Source: Sphingomonas sp. A2-49
Lineage (GTDB): Bacteria; Pseudomonadota; Alphaproteobacteria; Sphingomonadales; Sphingomonadaceae
Length of the DNA: 43,407 nucleotides
Direction: 5' to 3'
NCBI RefSeq assembly: GCF_025548555.1
Contig: NZ_JAJLPA010000029.1
Coordinates: forward strand, 1-43,407
Positions 23,686 to 33,152 of this stretch are shown one piece after another (position 1 is the first letter of the stretch; the number at the start of each line of letters is the position of its first letter). The notes under the pieces were generated by a model, which searched no databases, was not told the origin of the DNA, and was given only the letters and a program-made list of their open reading frames with translations. Made by a program: the position numbers and the translations under genes.

Positions 23686-23698
23686 CGCGCCGCGCGCG

Positions 23699-24700
23699 TC
23701 AGGCCAGCGCCAGGAAGGCGTCGCGGCGGGCGATCTGTTCGTCGACATCGCCCTGCGGCGCACCGACGGATGCCATCGCGCGGTCGAGCCGCGCCCGCGC
23801 CGACGCCGCGATCGGGCCCAGCCGCGCCGCGATATCCATCATCTCGTCCATCCGCGCCCAGCAATCGAGCACCAGGTCGCACCCGGCGGCGATCGCCCCC
23901 GCCGCCTTCTCTCCCGCGGTCCCGGACAGGGCCTTCATGTCGATGTCGTCGGTCATCAGCAGGCCGTCGAAGCCGATCGCCCCGCGGATGACGTCGGCGA
24001 TGACGGTCGGCGACAGCGTTGCGGGCCGCTCGCGATCCCACGCCTCGAACACGATGTGCGAGGTCATGCCCATCGTGGCATGCGCAAGCGTACGGAACGG
24101 TTCCAGATCCACGGCCAGCTCTTCCGCGGATGCGGTGACGGTCGGCAGCAGGTGATGGCTGTCGACGACGGCACGGCCATGGCCCGGCATGTGCTTCACC
24201 ACCCCGACGACGCCGCCCGCCGCCAGCCCTTCGAGCATCGCACGACCGAGCGCGGCGACCTGCATCGGATCGCTGCCATAGGCGCGGCAGGCGATCGCCT
24301 CGGTCGTGTCGGGCTGCGCCACGTCGACGATCGGCGCGCAGTCGACGGTGATGCCGACCTCCGCCAGCATCAGCCCCAGCGCCTGCCCGTTGGCGCGCAT
24401 CGCCTGGATCGCCGACATCGGCGCCCGTTGGTAGAGCGCGGCGAACGCCGGGCCCGCCGGAAAGGCCGGCCATTCGGGCGGCCCCATCCGCGCGACGCGC
24501 CCGCCCTCCTGATCGATCAGGATCGGCAGGTCCGCGCGCCCCGACAGCGTGCGCAACGAATCCGTCAGCGCGCGCACCTGCGCCCGATCGACGATGTTGC
24601 GCCGGAACAGGATGTACCCCGCCGGCTCGACGTCCGCGAAAAAGGCGCGCTCGTCGGGCGTGAGCGACGGGCCGGCGATACCGAAGATGACGGGCTTCAT
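23699..24700 (-). CDS. nagZ: Beta-N-acetylhexosaminidase NagZ
   Basis: 333 residues, glycoside hydrolase family 3. NagZ removes N-acetylglucosamine from muropeptide fragments in the cytoplasm during cell-wall recycling; the products can signal beta-lactamase induction in some bacteria. Key motifs: ILIDQEGGRVAR (61-71), KHMPGHG (169-175) with the catalytic Asp180/His182 pair on the mobile loop (DSHHLLP), and MTDDIDMKAL with the nucleophile Asp. ATG 24700 gives the usual N-terminus (MKPVIFGIAG); ATG 24727 would add nine residues. Confidence 0.94.
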   Translation of the reverse strand: MKPVIFGIAGPSLTPDERAFFADVEPAGYILFRRNIVDRAQVRALTDSLRTLSGRADLPILIDQEGGRVARMGPPEWPAFPAGPAFAALYQRAPMSAIQAMRANGQALGLMLAEVGITVDCAPIVDVAQPDTTEAIACRAYGSDPMQVAALGRAMLEGLAAGGVVGVVKHMPGHGRAVVDSHHLLPTVTASAEELAVDLEPFRTLAHATMGMTSHIVFEAWDRERPATLSPTVIADVIRGAIGFDGLLMTDDIDMKALSGTAGEKAAGAIAAGCDLVLDCWARMDEMMDIAARLGPIAASARARLDRAMASVGAPQGDVDEQIARRDAFLALA

Positions 24701-24760
24701 ATGCGCCGGGTTAGCGCGGGTACGCACAAGATGCGAGGGGGGCGCCTTCCCCCCCCCGCG

Positions 24761-25480
24761 TCAGCTGGCGACGAAGCAGCTTTCGCCCGCGACGCGCAGC
24801 CGCCCGCAGATGTCGGCGGCCTGGTTCGCGCTGCCGGCATTGACGCGCAGGCGATACAGCGTCCGGCCGCCGGTCGCGACCGACTGCACCGACTTGCCGA
24901 GCGGCGCTAGATAGCTGAACCGCTTCGAAAAGGTCGTCCAGGCCGCGTTGGCGGTCGCCTCGTTCGGGTACGCGCCGAGCTGCACCAGCGAACCGTTGCC
25001 CGCCGCCCCCGCCGCGGGAGCACGCTGCACGGTCACCGGCTGGGCCGCGACCAGCTTGCCGCCGGATGCGGGAACCTGCGCGACCGCGTTGCTGCCGCCG
25101 CCGGTGACGGGCTTGCTGACCGGCGCGACGCGGCGACCGTCGATCGGCTTTTCGGGCACCGCGTTGAGGTCGATCGAGCCGTTGCCCGCCTTGCCGGCGC
25201 TCGTCGCGATCGCGGCGTCGCCCTCGCCCTTCACCTTCAGCCCGCCCGGTTCGTCGGGGCGGACCTTGTAGGCACCGGACTGCGCCGCGATCAGCTGGCC
25301 GTCGGCGGACTGGCGCGACTGGATCGCGTAGAGGCCGTAGATGATCGCCGCGAGCACCGCGAGGCCGAGCACGACCAGCGCGACGACCTTGCCGACCGGC
25401 GCACCGCGATCCTCGTCGGGCTCGACGGTTTCGAGCCACGGCAGGCGGTCCTCCTCGCGCAGGTCCATGTCGTCCGCCAT
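24761..25480 (-). CDS. SPOR-domain membrane protein
   Basis: 239 residues. Cytoplasmic acidic start (MADDMDLREEDRLPWLETVE), one membrane helix (about 32-52, VVALVVLGLAVLAAIIYGLY), a Ser/Gly/Pro-rich periplasmic linker and a C-terminal SPOR domain (about 163-239, LVQLGAYPNEATANAAWTTF). SPOR domains bind denuded peptidoglycan at division sites. FtsN-like or sporulation-related division functions are possible. The ATG at 25480 overlaps the argS stop, indicating coupled translation. Confidence 0.9.
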   Translation of the reverse strand: MADDMDLREEDRLPWLETVEPDEDRGAPVGKVVALVVLGLAVLAAIIYGLYAIQSRQSADGQLIAAQSGAYKVRPDEPGGLKVKGEGDAAIATSAGKAGNGSIDLNAVPEKPIDGRRVAPVSKPVTGGGSNAVAQVPASGGKLVAAQPVTVQRAPAAGAAGNGSLVQLGAYPNEATANAAWTTFSKRFSYLAPLGKSVQSVATGGRTLYRLRVNAGSANQAADICGRLRVAGESCFVAS

Positions 25481-27204
25481 CACTTCATCTCCGAAACCGC
25501 GACCACACCCATGATGCTGAGCCCGTTACGAATAATCTGCGCGACCGCCGTCGCCAAGGACAGACGTGCGCGGGTGGCGTCGTGATCCTCCACCACCAGG
25601 AAACGCCGGTCGGGACGGTCGTTGCCGACGTTCCACAGGGCATGGAACGCGGCAGCCAAGTCATAGAGATAGAAAGCAATTCTATGCGGTTCGCGTGCCG
25701 TCGCCGCGGTTTCCACGACGCGCGGGAACTGCGCCGCCAGCTTCACCAGCGCCAGCTCCTCCGTATCAAGCCGGGACAGGTCGGCCGCGCCGCCCGCGAT
25801 GCCGGCCTCCTCGGCGCGCCGGTGCAGCGAGGCGATGCGGGCGTGGGCGTACTGGACGTAGAAGACCGGATTGTCCTTCGATGCCTCCACCACCTTGGCG
25901 AAATCGAAGTCCATCTGCGCGTCGGACCGGCGGGTGAGCATGGTAAAGCGCACCACGTCCTTGCCGACCTCGCGCACGACGTCGGCGAGCGTGACGAAAT
26001 TGCCCGCCCGCTTCGACATCTTCACCGGCTCGCCACCGCGCAGCAGCCGCACCATCTGGACGAGCTTCACGTCGAACCGGGTCTTGCCGCCGGTCAGCGC
26101 CGCGACCGCCGCGACGATCCGCTTGACGGTCCCGGCATGGTCCGCGCCCCAGATGTCGATCAGCTGGTCCGCCGACTGGCTCTTCTGGAAATGATAGGCG
26201 AGGTCGGCGCCGAAATAGGTCCACTGCCCGTTCGACTTCCTGATCGGCCGGTCCTGATCGTCGCCGAACTGCGACGAGCGGAACAGCGGCAGCTCGACGG
26301 GCTCCCAATCCTCGGGCGTTTCGCCCTTGGGCGCCTCGAGCACCCCGTCGTAGACCAGGCCGCGCGCGCGCAGCTCCGCCTCCGCCGCCTCCGGCTTGCC
26401 CGCCGCCTGCAATTCCGCCTCCGACGAGAACAGGTCGTGGTGGATGCCGAGCAGCGCCAGATCGTCGCGGATCATCACCAGCATCGCGGCGACCGCGCGG
26501 GTCCGGAACAGCGCCAGCCATTCGCTCTCCGGCGCGCCGACGTAGCGGTCACCGAATTCCCCGGCGAGCTGCTGCGCCACCGGCACCAGATAGTCGCCGG
26601 GATACAGGCCTTCGGGGATTGCCACCGTCTCGCCCAGCGCCTCGCGGTAGCGCAGGTGGACCGAGCGGGCGAGCACGTCGACCTGGCCGCCGGCGTCGTT
26701 GACGTAATATTCGCGGATGACGGTATGGCCGGCGAATTCGAGCAGGCTGGCGAGCGCATCGCCGACCACCGCGCCGCGGCAATGCCCCATGTGCATCGGG
26801 CCGGTCGGGTTGGCGCTGACATATTCGACGTTGACGGTGATGCCGGCGCCGGTCGCCGAGCGGCCGTAATCGTCGCCCGCCACCGCGATCTGCGCCAGTT
26901 CGTTCCGCCATGCGGCATCGGTCAGCCGCAGGTTGATGAAGCCGGGCCCCGCGACGCTGGCCCCGGCGACCTCGTCCAGCCGCGCCAGTTCCGCCGCCAG
27001 CGCCTCGCCCAGCACGCGCGGGTTCATGCCCGCAGGCTTGGCGAGCACCATCGCGGCATTGGTCGCGAGATCGCCGTGCGTGACGTCGCGCGGCGGCTCG
27101 ACCGTGACGTTGCGCCGATCGAGGCCGCCGGGCAGCGTGCCGGACTGGACCAGCGTGTCGAGGGCCGTCGCGACATGCGCGGCAAAGCGGGTGTAAAGCG
27201 TCAT
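25480..27204 (-). CDS. argS: Arginyl-tRNA synthetase
   Basis: 574 residues, class I synthetase that charges tRNA-Arg. The HIGH motif appears as HMGH in ANPTGPMHMGHCRGAVVGDA, and the KMSKS loop as VKMSKRAGNFVTLADVV. The C-terminal helical anticodon-binding domain ends with NGLSIMGVVAVSEM. First gene of a run on the minus strand (argS, SPOR, nagZ, scpA, scpB, tatA, tatB, tatC) that is conserved in sphingomonads. Confidence 0.96.
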   Translation of the reverse strand: MTLYTRFAAHVATALDTLVQSGTLPGGLDRRNVTVEPPRDVTHGDLATNAAMVLAKPAGMNPRVLGEALAAELARLDEVAGASVAGPGFINLRLTDAAWRNELAQIAVAGDDYGRSATGAGITVNVEYVSANPTGPMHMGHCRGAVVGDALASLLEFAGHTVIREYYVNDAGGQVDVLARSVHLRYREALGETVAIPEGLYPGDYLVPVAQQLAGEFGDRYVGAPESEWLALFRTRAVAAMLVMIRDDLALLGIHHDLFSSEAELQAAGKPEAAEAELRARGLVYDGVLEAPKGETPEDWEPVELPLFRSSQFGDDQDRPIRKSNGQWTYFGADLAYHFQKSQSADQLIDIWGADHAGTVKRIVAAVAALTGGKTRFDVKLVQMVRLLRGGEPVKMSKRAGNFVTLADVVREVGKDVVRFTMLTRRSDAQMDFDFAKVVEASKDNPVFYVQYAHARIASLHRRAEEAGIAGGAADLSRLDTEELALVKLAAQFPRVVETAATAREPHRIAFYLYDLAAAFHALWNVGNDRPDRRFLVVEDHDATRARLSLATAVAQIIRNGLSIMGVVAVSEMK

Positions 27205-27337
27205 CAGCGTCCGTTCGGCAAAAGCGCCGCGCTCTAACGCACAACGGGGGTGGGTTCAAATTTCGTCCGCCGTCTTGTTGCGGTCACGATGCGCCGGGTA
27301 GGAGGGATACAGCCATCCTGTACGGGACGATCCGCCT

Positions 27338-28660
27338 GTGAGACTGATTCCGCTCGTTTTGTCCGCACTGGCGCTCGCCGGCTGCACGCTTCCCTACACG
27401 CCGCGCGCGCTGGCGCCGGTGACGCGGCCGGCCCCGCCGGCGACCGGCGCCGTCCTCGCTGCACCGGTGTCCGCGTCGACGATGACGGCCGGGGCCGCAC
27501 CGGTCACCATCCTCGTGTCGATCGACGGCTTCCGCCCCGACTATCTCGACCGGGGCGTGACGCCGAACCTCGTCGCGCTCGCCGCCGGCGGCGTGGCCGC
27601 GTCGATGCGCCCGTCCTTCCCGTCGGTCACCTTCCCCAACCATTGGACGCTCGTCACCGGCAAGGTGCCCGACCATCACGGCATCGTCGGCAACCGGATG
27701 GAGGATCCCGCCCGTCCCGGCGAAACCTTCACGATGGCGAGCGACGATCCGTTCTGGTGGAACGCCGCCGAGCCGATCTGGGTGACCGCGCAGCGGGCCG
27801 GGGTGCGCAGCGCCACGATGTTCTGGCCGGGCGCGAACGTCGGCTGGGGCGGCACGATCCTGCCCGACAGCCACGGCGCGGTCGCCAACGCCACCCGACC
27901 GGACGACTGGCAGCAGTTCAACCAGGCGGTCACGGGCGCGCAGCGGGTCGATGCCGTGATCGACTGGATGCGGCGGCCCGCCGCCACCCACCCGCGCTTC
28001 GTCACCCTGTATTTCGACACGGTGGACAGCGCCGGCCATGCCAACGGGCCACAGGCGGCAGCGACGACGCAGGCGGTCGCCGAGGTCGACGTTCAGATCG
28101 GGCGGCTGGTCCGGGGCCTGCGCGAATTGCGCCAGCCCGCGAACCTCGTGATCGTCGCCGATCACGGCATGGCCGCGACCGACGCCAGCCGCACGATCGC
28201 GCTGGACCGGATCGCCGACCCCGCCGATTACCGGCTCCTCGAAAGCGGCCCCTATGCCACGCTGTTCCCCGTCGCCGGCCGCGCCGCGGCGCTGGAGGCG
28301 GCGTTGCTGAAGCCGCATCCGCACATGACCTGCTGGCGCAAGGCGGCGGTTCCGGCGCGCTTCCGCTACGGCACCAACGCGCGCATCCCGCCCTATGTCT
28401 GCCTGGCGGAGACGGGGTGGCTGATCCTCAAGACCGCGAGCCGCGATCCGATCCACGGCGGCGCGCACGGCTACGACAACCGGGCGCCCGACATGGCGGC
28501 GCTATTCATCGCCAACGGGCCCGCGTTCGCCGCCGGCAAGCGGCTGGCGCGCTTCGACAACACCGACATCAATCCGCTGTTGCGCGACCTGATCGGCCTG
28601 CCGCGCGGCACGGGGCTGGACGGCGACGACGCACCGTTTACGCAGGTGCTCAAACGATAG
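27338..28660 (+). CDS. Type I phosphodiesterase/nucleotide pyrophosphatase lipoprotein
   Basis: 440 residues, GTG start. Lipoprotein signal MRLIPLVLSALALAGC with Cys16. The catalytic domain is of the alkaline phosphatase superfamily, ENPP branch. Metal and nucleophile motifs are LVSIDGFRPDYLD, FPSVTFPNHWTLVTG (Thr nucleophile), YFDTVDSAGHANGP, VIVADHGMAATD and GGAHGYDN. It should hydrolyse phosphodiester or pyrophosphate bonds of extracellular nucleotides in the periplasm, with two zinc ions. Twelve bases before the MaoC gene, so possibly co-transcribed. Confidence 0.92.
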   Translation: MRLIPLVLSALALAGCTLPYTPRALAPVTRPAPPATGAVLAAPVSASTMTAGAAPVTILVSIDGFRPDYLDRGVTPNLVALAAGGVAASMRPSFPSVTFPNHWTLVTGKVPDHHGIVGNRMEDPARPGETFTMASDDPFWWNAAEPIWVTAQRAGVRSATMFWPGANVGWGGTILPDSHGAVANATRPDDWQQFNQAVTGAQRVDAVIDWMRRPAATHPRFVTLYFDTVDSAGHANGPQAAATTQAVAEVDVQIGRLVRGLRELRQPANLVIVADHGMAATDASRTIALDRIADPADYRLLESGPYATLFPVAGRAAALEAALLKPHPHMTCWRKAAVPARFRYGTNARIPPYVCLAETGWLILKTASRDPIHGGAHGYDNRAPDMAALFIANGPAFAAGKRLARFDNTDINPLLRDLIGLPRGTGLDGDDAPFTQVLKR

Positions 28661-28672
28661 GAGAGCGAAGCG

Positions 28673-29119
28673 GTGCAATATTTCGAGGACATCGTCGTCG
28701 GGTCGACGGCACGTTTCGGCGATTATCCCGTCACGCGCGAGGACGTCGTCGCCTTCGCCGCGAAATATGATCCGCAGCCCTTCCATCTCTCCGACGAGGC
28801 CGCCGCCACCACCCATTTCGGCCGGCTGTCGGCGAGCGGCTGGCACACCTGCGCGATGACGATGGCGATGCTGGTCGAGCATCTGAAGGCGAACCGGCAG
28901 GCGGGGCTGGGATCGCCGGGCATCGACGAACTGCGCTGGCTGAAGCCCGTCTATCCGGGCGACCGGCTGCGCTGCGAAACCGAAGTGCTCGAAAAGCGCC
29001 GGTCGGCCAGCCGGCCGGAGATGGGCATCTTCAAGAGCCGGATGGCGGTGTTCAATCAGGACGACGTCATGGTGATGACCTTCGTGTCCAACGGTCTGGT
29101 GGCGACCCGGCCGGACTGA
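28673..29119 (+). CDS. MaoC-family (R)-specific enoyl-CoA hydratase-like protein
   Basis: 148 residues from GTG 28673. Hot-dog fold; the hydratase-2 motif is visible as YDPQPFHLSDEAAATTHFGR followed by ASGWHTCAM, with catalytic Asp and His. Such proteins hydrate enoyl-CoA thioesters in fatty acid or polyhydroxyalkanoate metabolism; the exact substrate cannot be told. It lies 12 bases after the phosphodiesterase stop. Confidence 0.9.
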   Translation: MQYFEDIVVGSTARFGDYPVTREDVVAFAAKYDPQPFHLSDEAAATTHFGRLSASGWHTCAMTMAMLVEHLKANRQAGLGSPGIDELRWLKPVYPGDRLRCETEVLEKRRSASRPEMGIFKSRMAVFNQDDVMVMTFVSNGLVATRPD

Positions 29120-29152
29120 CCGGGCGCCACCCGCCGCCGGCATGCGTCGCCG

Positions 29153-29812
29153 TCAGCGGCGACCGCGCCCGCCGCCGCGCCCCTCGCGGCCACCGCCGCT
29201 CCAGCCCCGGTTGCCGCCCCAGCTGCGCTGGCCCATGCCGGGCGACCGCTGCGGCGTGGCCGAAGGCGGCACCGCGGACTGCGGCGTCACGGCGGGCTGG
29301 CCCGAAAAATTCTGCCGGTTGCCGCGCCAGCCGCCGCGATCGCCACGGATGCCGTCGCCGCGATAGCCGGGCGTGCGATCCCCGCCCCGATAGCCATCCC
29401 CGCGACCATATGGCGCGCCGCCGCCATCGGGACGCACCCCCTGCCCGCGCCGGTCGAAACCGTTCCAGTCGTTGCGGAAATTCCGGTCGCCGCGCCAGCC
29501 GTTGCGCCGCCCCTCCCAATAGCGCCGCTGACCGTCGTTCCACCGGTAGGGCCGCCGATACTGGTCGTAGACGTAGATGCCGGTGCCGGGATAATAATAA
29601 TCGCCATACCAGCCGAAATAGCTGGGATAGCCGCCATATCCGTAGCCATAGCCGCCGCCATACGGATCGCCGTAGCCATAGCCGTCGCCGTAATAGCCGC
29701 CACCGCCGTAACCGACCGCGACGCCGCTATAGCCATAGCCATCGGTGCAGGCGGAGGTGCCGATACCGGCACCGAAGATCAGGCCGGCGATCGCCAGACG
29801 CTTGAGAAACAT
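29153..29812 (-). CDS. Gly/Tyr/Arg-rich predicted lipoprotein
   Basis: 219 residues. Lipoprotein signal (MFLKRLAIAGLIFGAGIGTS, then AC). Residues about 24-75 are Gly/Tyr repeats (GYGYGDPYGGGYGYGYGG); a YDQYRRPYRW-type segment near 90 precedes an Arg/Gly/Asn-rich tail ending GRGGGRGRR. The middle YPGTGIYVYDQYRRPYRWND pattern is frequent in exported sphingomonad proteins of unknown role. Low-complexity sequence suggests a surface or matrix role, but function is unknown. Confidence 0.7.
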   Translation of the reverse strand: MFLKRLAIAGLIFGAGIGTSACTDGYGYSGVAVGYGGGGYYGDGYGYGDPYGGGYGYGYGGYPSYFGWYGDYYYPGTGIYVYDQYRRPYRWNDGQRRYWEGRRNGWRGDRNFRNDWNGFDRRGQGVRPDGGGAPYGRGDGYRGGDRTPGYRGDGIRGDRGGWRGNRQNFSGQPAVTPQSAVPPSATPQRSPGMGQRSWGGNRGWSGGGREGRGGGRGRR

Positions 29813-29909
29813 ACACGCTCTCCCATCATCGAGGGGCGCGGGGGACACAGGCAAAACGCGCCGATCGTCGTTCAACGAGGGCGGATCGTCGCAAGTTCCG
29901 ACTGAACCA

Positions 29910-30440
29910 TCAATGACCGGCGAAGGCGAACAGCGCATCGACGCGCAAGCCCTCCGCGCGCAATGCCGCCGCCCCGCCCAGATCGGGGAGGTCGATGACG
30001 AATTGTGCCTGCGCCACCTCTGCGCCCGCCTTGCGCAGCAGCCGTACCGCCGCGCGGGCCGTACCCCCGGTCGCGATGAGATCGTCGACCAGCAGCACGC
30101 GCTGCCCGGGAACGAGCGCGTCCGCATGCATCGCGATCCGGTCCTGCCCGTATTCCAGCGTATAATCCTCCGCGATCGTCGCGCCGGGCAGCTTGCCGTC
30201 CTTACTCATCAGGAGAACGCCGGCGCCGAGCGGGATCGCGAGCGCCGCGGCGAACAGAAAGCCCCGCGCCTCGATCCCGGCGACCAGATCGACCGGGCCA
30301 TGCGTGGCGGCCACCATCCGTTCGACCGTCGTGGCGAGGCCGGCGGGATCGAGCAGCAACGTCGTGATGTCACGGAATTGGATGCCGGGACTGGGGAAGT
30401 CCGGGATCGTGCGGACCAGCGCCCTGAGATCGTCGTTCAT
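29910..30440 (-). CDS. apt: Adenine phosphoribosyltransferase
   Basis: 176 residues. Salvages adenine with PRPP to AMP. The N-terminal MNDDLRALVRTIPDFPSPGI and FRDITTLL segments are typical, and the PRPP loop is VLLVDDLIATGGTA. The start is ATG 30440; the frame is open to 30677 but the upstream part lacks similarity. On the same strand as petABC further upstream; in this window the two are separated by a 3-kb atypical insert. Confidence 0.95.
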   Translation of the reverse strand: MNDDLRALVRTIPDFPSPGIQFRDITTLLLDPAGLATTVERMVAATHGPVDLVAGIEARGFLFAAALAIPLGAGVLLMSKDGKLPGATIAEDYTLEYGQDRIAMHADALVPGQRVLLVDDLIATGGTARAAVRLLRKAGAEVAQAQFVIDLPDLGGAAALRAEGLRVDALFAFAGH

Positions 30441-30848
30441 GCCCGCGCGTGTCGCCCGGCGGCGGTATGCGGTCAATGCCGGCGATCGACACCCGGCGAT
30501 GCGCGACATGCACGACGGCCAGCGCCGCGCCTTCGCCGACATGGCCGACGGGGTGTACCCCCGCCCGTTGCACGCATCGCCCCGCAGGATCGATCGGCAT
30601 GCGGGCATGCCACGCCACGCGCAAAACCGCGCTTGCACCATACGTATACACGCTGCCCATAAATGGCGCCATGGCAACAGCTTGCGCCGGCAACCATCGT
30701 GCTGTCAGGAGACGCTTTGTTTCCTAGTTCGAACAAAAATAAAACGTTCTTTCGCGGTTCTGGTGGTGGTTCCGCAGGACGTGGGCGCGGCCATGCGGGA
30801 CTGATCGCGTGTCCCTTCGCCAGCAATCACGATTGGACTCAATCTCAT
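30441..30848. other. Intergenic region between apt and the exported orphan gene
   Basis: 408 bases without a convincing gene. It holds the first copy of the roughly 100-bp repeat (30507-30614) and then an AT-richer stretch (30700-30770). The latter has GTTCGAAC and GTTC motifs, 15 bases apart, not the spacing of an alphaproteobacterial LexA box. Confidence 0.6.
30507..30614 (+). repeat. Direct repeat copy A flanking the atypical patch
   Basis: About 108 bases nearly identical to copy B (33153-33248), same orientation, with a 13-base extra segment (CCCCGCAGGATCG) between ATCG repeats. Shared core: CATGCACGACGG through TTCGCCGACATGGCCGACGG to GGCATGCGGGCATGCC, the last a palindrome (30596-30611). 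The repeat can be read as a peptide (MHDG-x-RRAFADMADGVYPR), so it may also be a decayed coding fragment. Confidence 0.75.
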
Positions 30849-31739
30849 TCAGGGGCTCGGCTCCTGTTTGGCTAGTTCCGCACCGATTGCCCGCGCCATG
30901 TCACCCATCTGAAAGCTGGGTAGGTTGTTCCCCTCACCCTGATATGTTCCGAGCAGATAGCCGCGGTCAAAGGCGGTCATTTCGGTCGGCGCCACAACGC
31001 CTTCGTCGAATAACGTCAAAATCGTCGGCGCGCCCGCATTGCGTTGCGGCTTCGTTTCGACGAAGGCTCGCATTGCGGCGTAGTCTGCGATCTGTATTAT
31101 CAGCTTGCCCTGCACCGCCTTGCGCTCGATGATTACGACCGAGGACAGCATATCCTGCCGGATGGACAGCGCGGTGCGTGTTGCTGTGGGAACGCGCAGC
31201 GTAGGCACCTCGCCCGGCCCGGCAACCTCTCCCGGCATCCCCATGCCCAGCCTGTCTCCGTCGCGAGATCGGGTTTCCACCGCGCTCCATGCATAGGCCG
31301 GCCCAGGCTCTTTGATCAGCGCCTTGATCTCGGAATACGACAGGCTGCGCAAGAGGCCTGACATGCGCTTGGCAATATGTTTGATCGCGGATTGGCTGTC
31401 GTCGATGAATAACACCAGCACGTTGGGGATGCACTTGGCCTTGCCATTCATCGGCACGTGCGCCGCCTCCGCCACCTGCACCATGCGGTCCAAGAGCAAC
31501 GCACCGGACTTCGAGTCGAGGCCCATCGTGCCCAGGCAGACGGGATCGGTGAAGCGGGCTAGTGGTTTGTCGAAGCTTGGATGGCCAGCAATTGCGTCTA
31601 CCTGCCGGAGCAGTTCGGCGCCGTCGGGCGCACGCCGCCCGATGATGGTCACCTCGCTCTCCTGCTTCGTCGAAGGCGTGGATTGCGCCGTCGCGCCGGT
31701 TGCCGCCAGCGTGATCAAGCTCAAAATCCAGAACCGCAT
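30849..31739 (-). CDS. Exported protein of unknown function
   Basis: 296 residues from MRFWILSLITLAATGATAQS, a Sec signal peptide. The mature protein has EVTIIGRRAPDGAELLRQVD, a DPVCLGTMGLDSKSGALLLD segment and CIPNVLVLFIDDSQSAIKHI, spaced like a family of exported sphingomonad proteins of unknown function. Cys residues near 69 and 104 may pair. The Shine-Dalgarno AGGAGG is seven bases before ATG 31739; the frame is open to 31853 without support. Codon use is less GC-biased than the core genes and it lies in the atypical patch. Confidence 0.75.
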   Translation of the reverse strand: MRFWILSLITLAATGATAQSTPSTKQESEVTIIGRRAPDGAELLRQVDAIAGHPSFDKPLARFTDPVCLGTMGLDSKSGALLLDRMVQVAEAAHVPMNGKAKCIPNVLVLFIDDSQSAIKHIAKRMSGLLRSLSYSEIKALIKEPGPAYAWSAVETRSRDGDRLGMGMPGEVAGPGEVPTLRVPTATRTALSIRQDMLSSVVIIERKAVQGKLIIQIADYAAMRAFVETKPQRNAGAPTILTLFDEGVVAPTEMTAFDRGYLLGTYQGEGNNLPSFQMGDMARAIGAELAKQEPSP

Positions 31740-32766
31740 CCAGCCTTCCTCCTGAATGCACCCGCGGGAATGCGGGTGCTTACTTACAAGAGCTGACGCT
31801 CCAATGCCTCGCGTAACCGCAGCGGGATTTTGAAAGTCCGATTCAAAGCTCAAGCGTTGCCGGGAACCGCGTCAACTGTTTAACAAAATTGGTGAGGAAC
31901 ACACTTCGGGCGATCCGATAGGTTGCCTCTAGGTCTTTAGCGACGTGACTACTTCAATCGATCTCGACGATAGCCGGTTATGCTTCCTATCGACGGCATA
32001 AGACGATGTAGCAGTAAGCGTTGGGACGCTTGAATGTTTCTTTGATCGCGCATATCCGGCCACTGCTGCGCCCTATATGATACTCTGTGATAAGAATCAT
32101 TGGCGAACGAAAGTCATTAACCTGCTATCACCCGCAAATTACAAATTACTAATTTTGAATGTATTATATTCGTTTCTCGAGGCGTAAAAAGCGGCCGGCT
32201 CATTGTCAAAAAAGCAGCTATAGTATGCTTGTGCTGCCTCGCCGACGCATAGTTGCTGATGCTGCGAGTCATTCCCATTGCGCGACATGCATCGGAAAAT
32301 GCCATTTTTTCAACATCTTGACACGCCTTAGCTTTGGTCGACTGGGCGCCCGCATTCGACGTACAAAAAGGTATAGAATGTACGAGGATAGCTTAAGTAA
32401 TCTTATACGCTCTCATCGAATTTCCCCCTTTTCAATAATTCTTTGGTTATAATTTAGTCAAAATAACCCATCTTCGCAACAGATAACTCGCGTCGATATG
32501 GACGTAACTCGCAGATTATGTCGTTGACATGGAGATATCGTTCAGATCATCATAAATACTTGAAATATAGACGGAACGGAATCGCATTTATGCGCACGCG
32601 CCGTTTGCAAGAGCTGCGCGATCGAGAGCGGCGCGATAGTCGATGGCGTTTTTGTGATTGCTTGAAACCCTGTACTTTGCTGGTGACCTAAGCCCTTCGG
32701 ATTAGTCCATTCTTTGTGAGCAATTCCCGGTTAGGTTTGGCAGGCGCCGGACGACGGAAGCCGCCG
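31740..32766. other. AT-rich region without recognisable genes
   Basis: About 1 kb markedly AT-richer than the rest of the window, especially 32040-32600. A 97-codon frame (32159-32452) and a 62-codon frame (32117-32305, minus) exist but have no protein-like features. Low GC and proximity to IS debris suggest horizontally acquired, decaying DNA. A promoter for the minus-strand gene at 30849 should be near 31760-31860. Confidence 0.65.
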
Positions 32767-33118
32767 ATGAAGAAGTCGAGGTTCAGCGCACAGCAGATAA
32801 CGTTGATCCTCAAGCAGGCTGAGGATGGTACGACCGTAGAAGAGGTGTGCCGGAAGCCCGGCATGTCGATCCGGACTTATTACCGATAGCGTAGCAAGTA
32901 CGGGCGGGGCTAATGCCGTCGGCGATGAAGCGCCTGAAATTCTGGAGGAGGAGCACGTTAGGCAGAGGCGGCTGGTGGCGAACCTCAGCCCGAACGAGGA
33001 GATGCTTGCCACGACGTCATCCGCCGAAAAATGTAGGGCGTGCTCGAGCTCAGGAGATCGTCGACTATCTCCGGGCGAGCTGCCAGGTCAGCGAACGACG
33101 AGTCTGCGGAGCGTTTCC
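32767..33118 (+). pseudogene. Decayed IS3-family transposase (orfA and start of orfB)
   Basis: ATG 32767 opens MKKSRFSAQQITLILKQAED and continues GTTVEEVCRKPGMSIRTYYR, the N-terminal helix-turn-helix of IS3-family OrfA. A stop at 32887 replaces the expected Trp codon (RTYYR-stop-RSKYG). Similarity continues through shifted frames with LMPSAMKRLK-like DNA to about 33040, then AQEIVDYLRASCQVSERRVC, the start of OrfB. The rest of OrfB is missing. Non-functional remnant; IS ends are not identifiable. Confidence 0.8.
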
Positions 33119-33152
33119 GGTTAATCAACCCTTTCGATGGCGGAGCAAGCAG

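Noticed and set aside
30735..30760. GTTC/GAAC motifs as a LexA box
   Set aside because: Spacing of 15 bases between the GTTC repeats instead of the seven of alphaproteobacterial SOS boxes, and no SOS gene downstream.
32159..32452. 97-codon frame in the AT-rich region
   Set aside because: No ribosome binding site, no recognisable motif, and an overlapping minus-strand frame of equal quality; likely chance.
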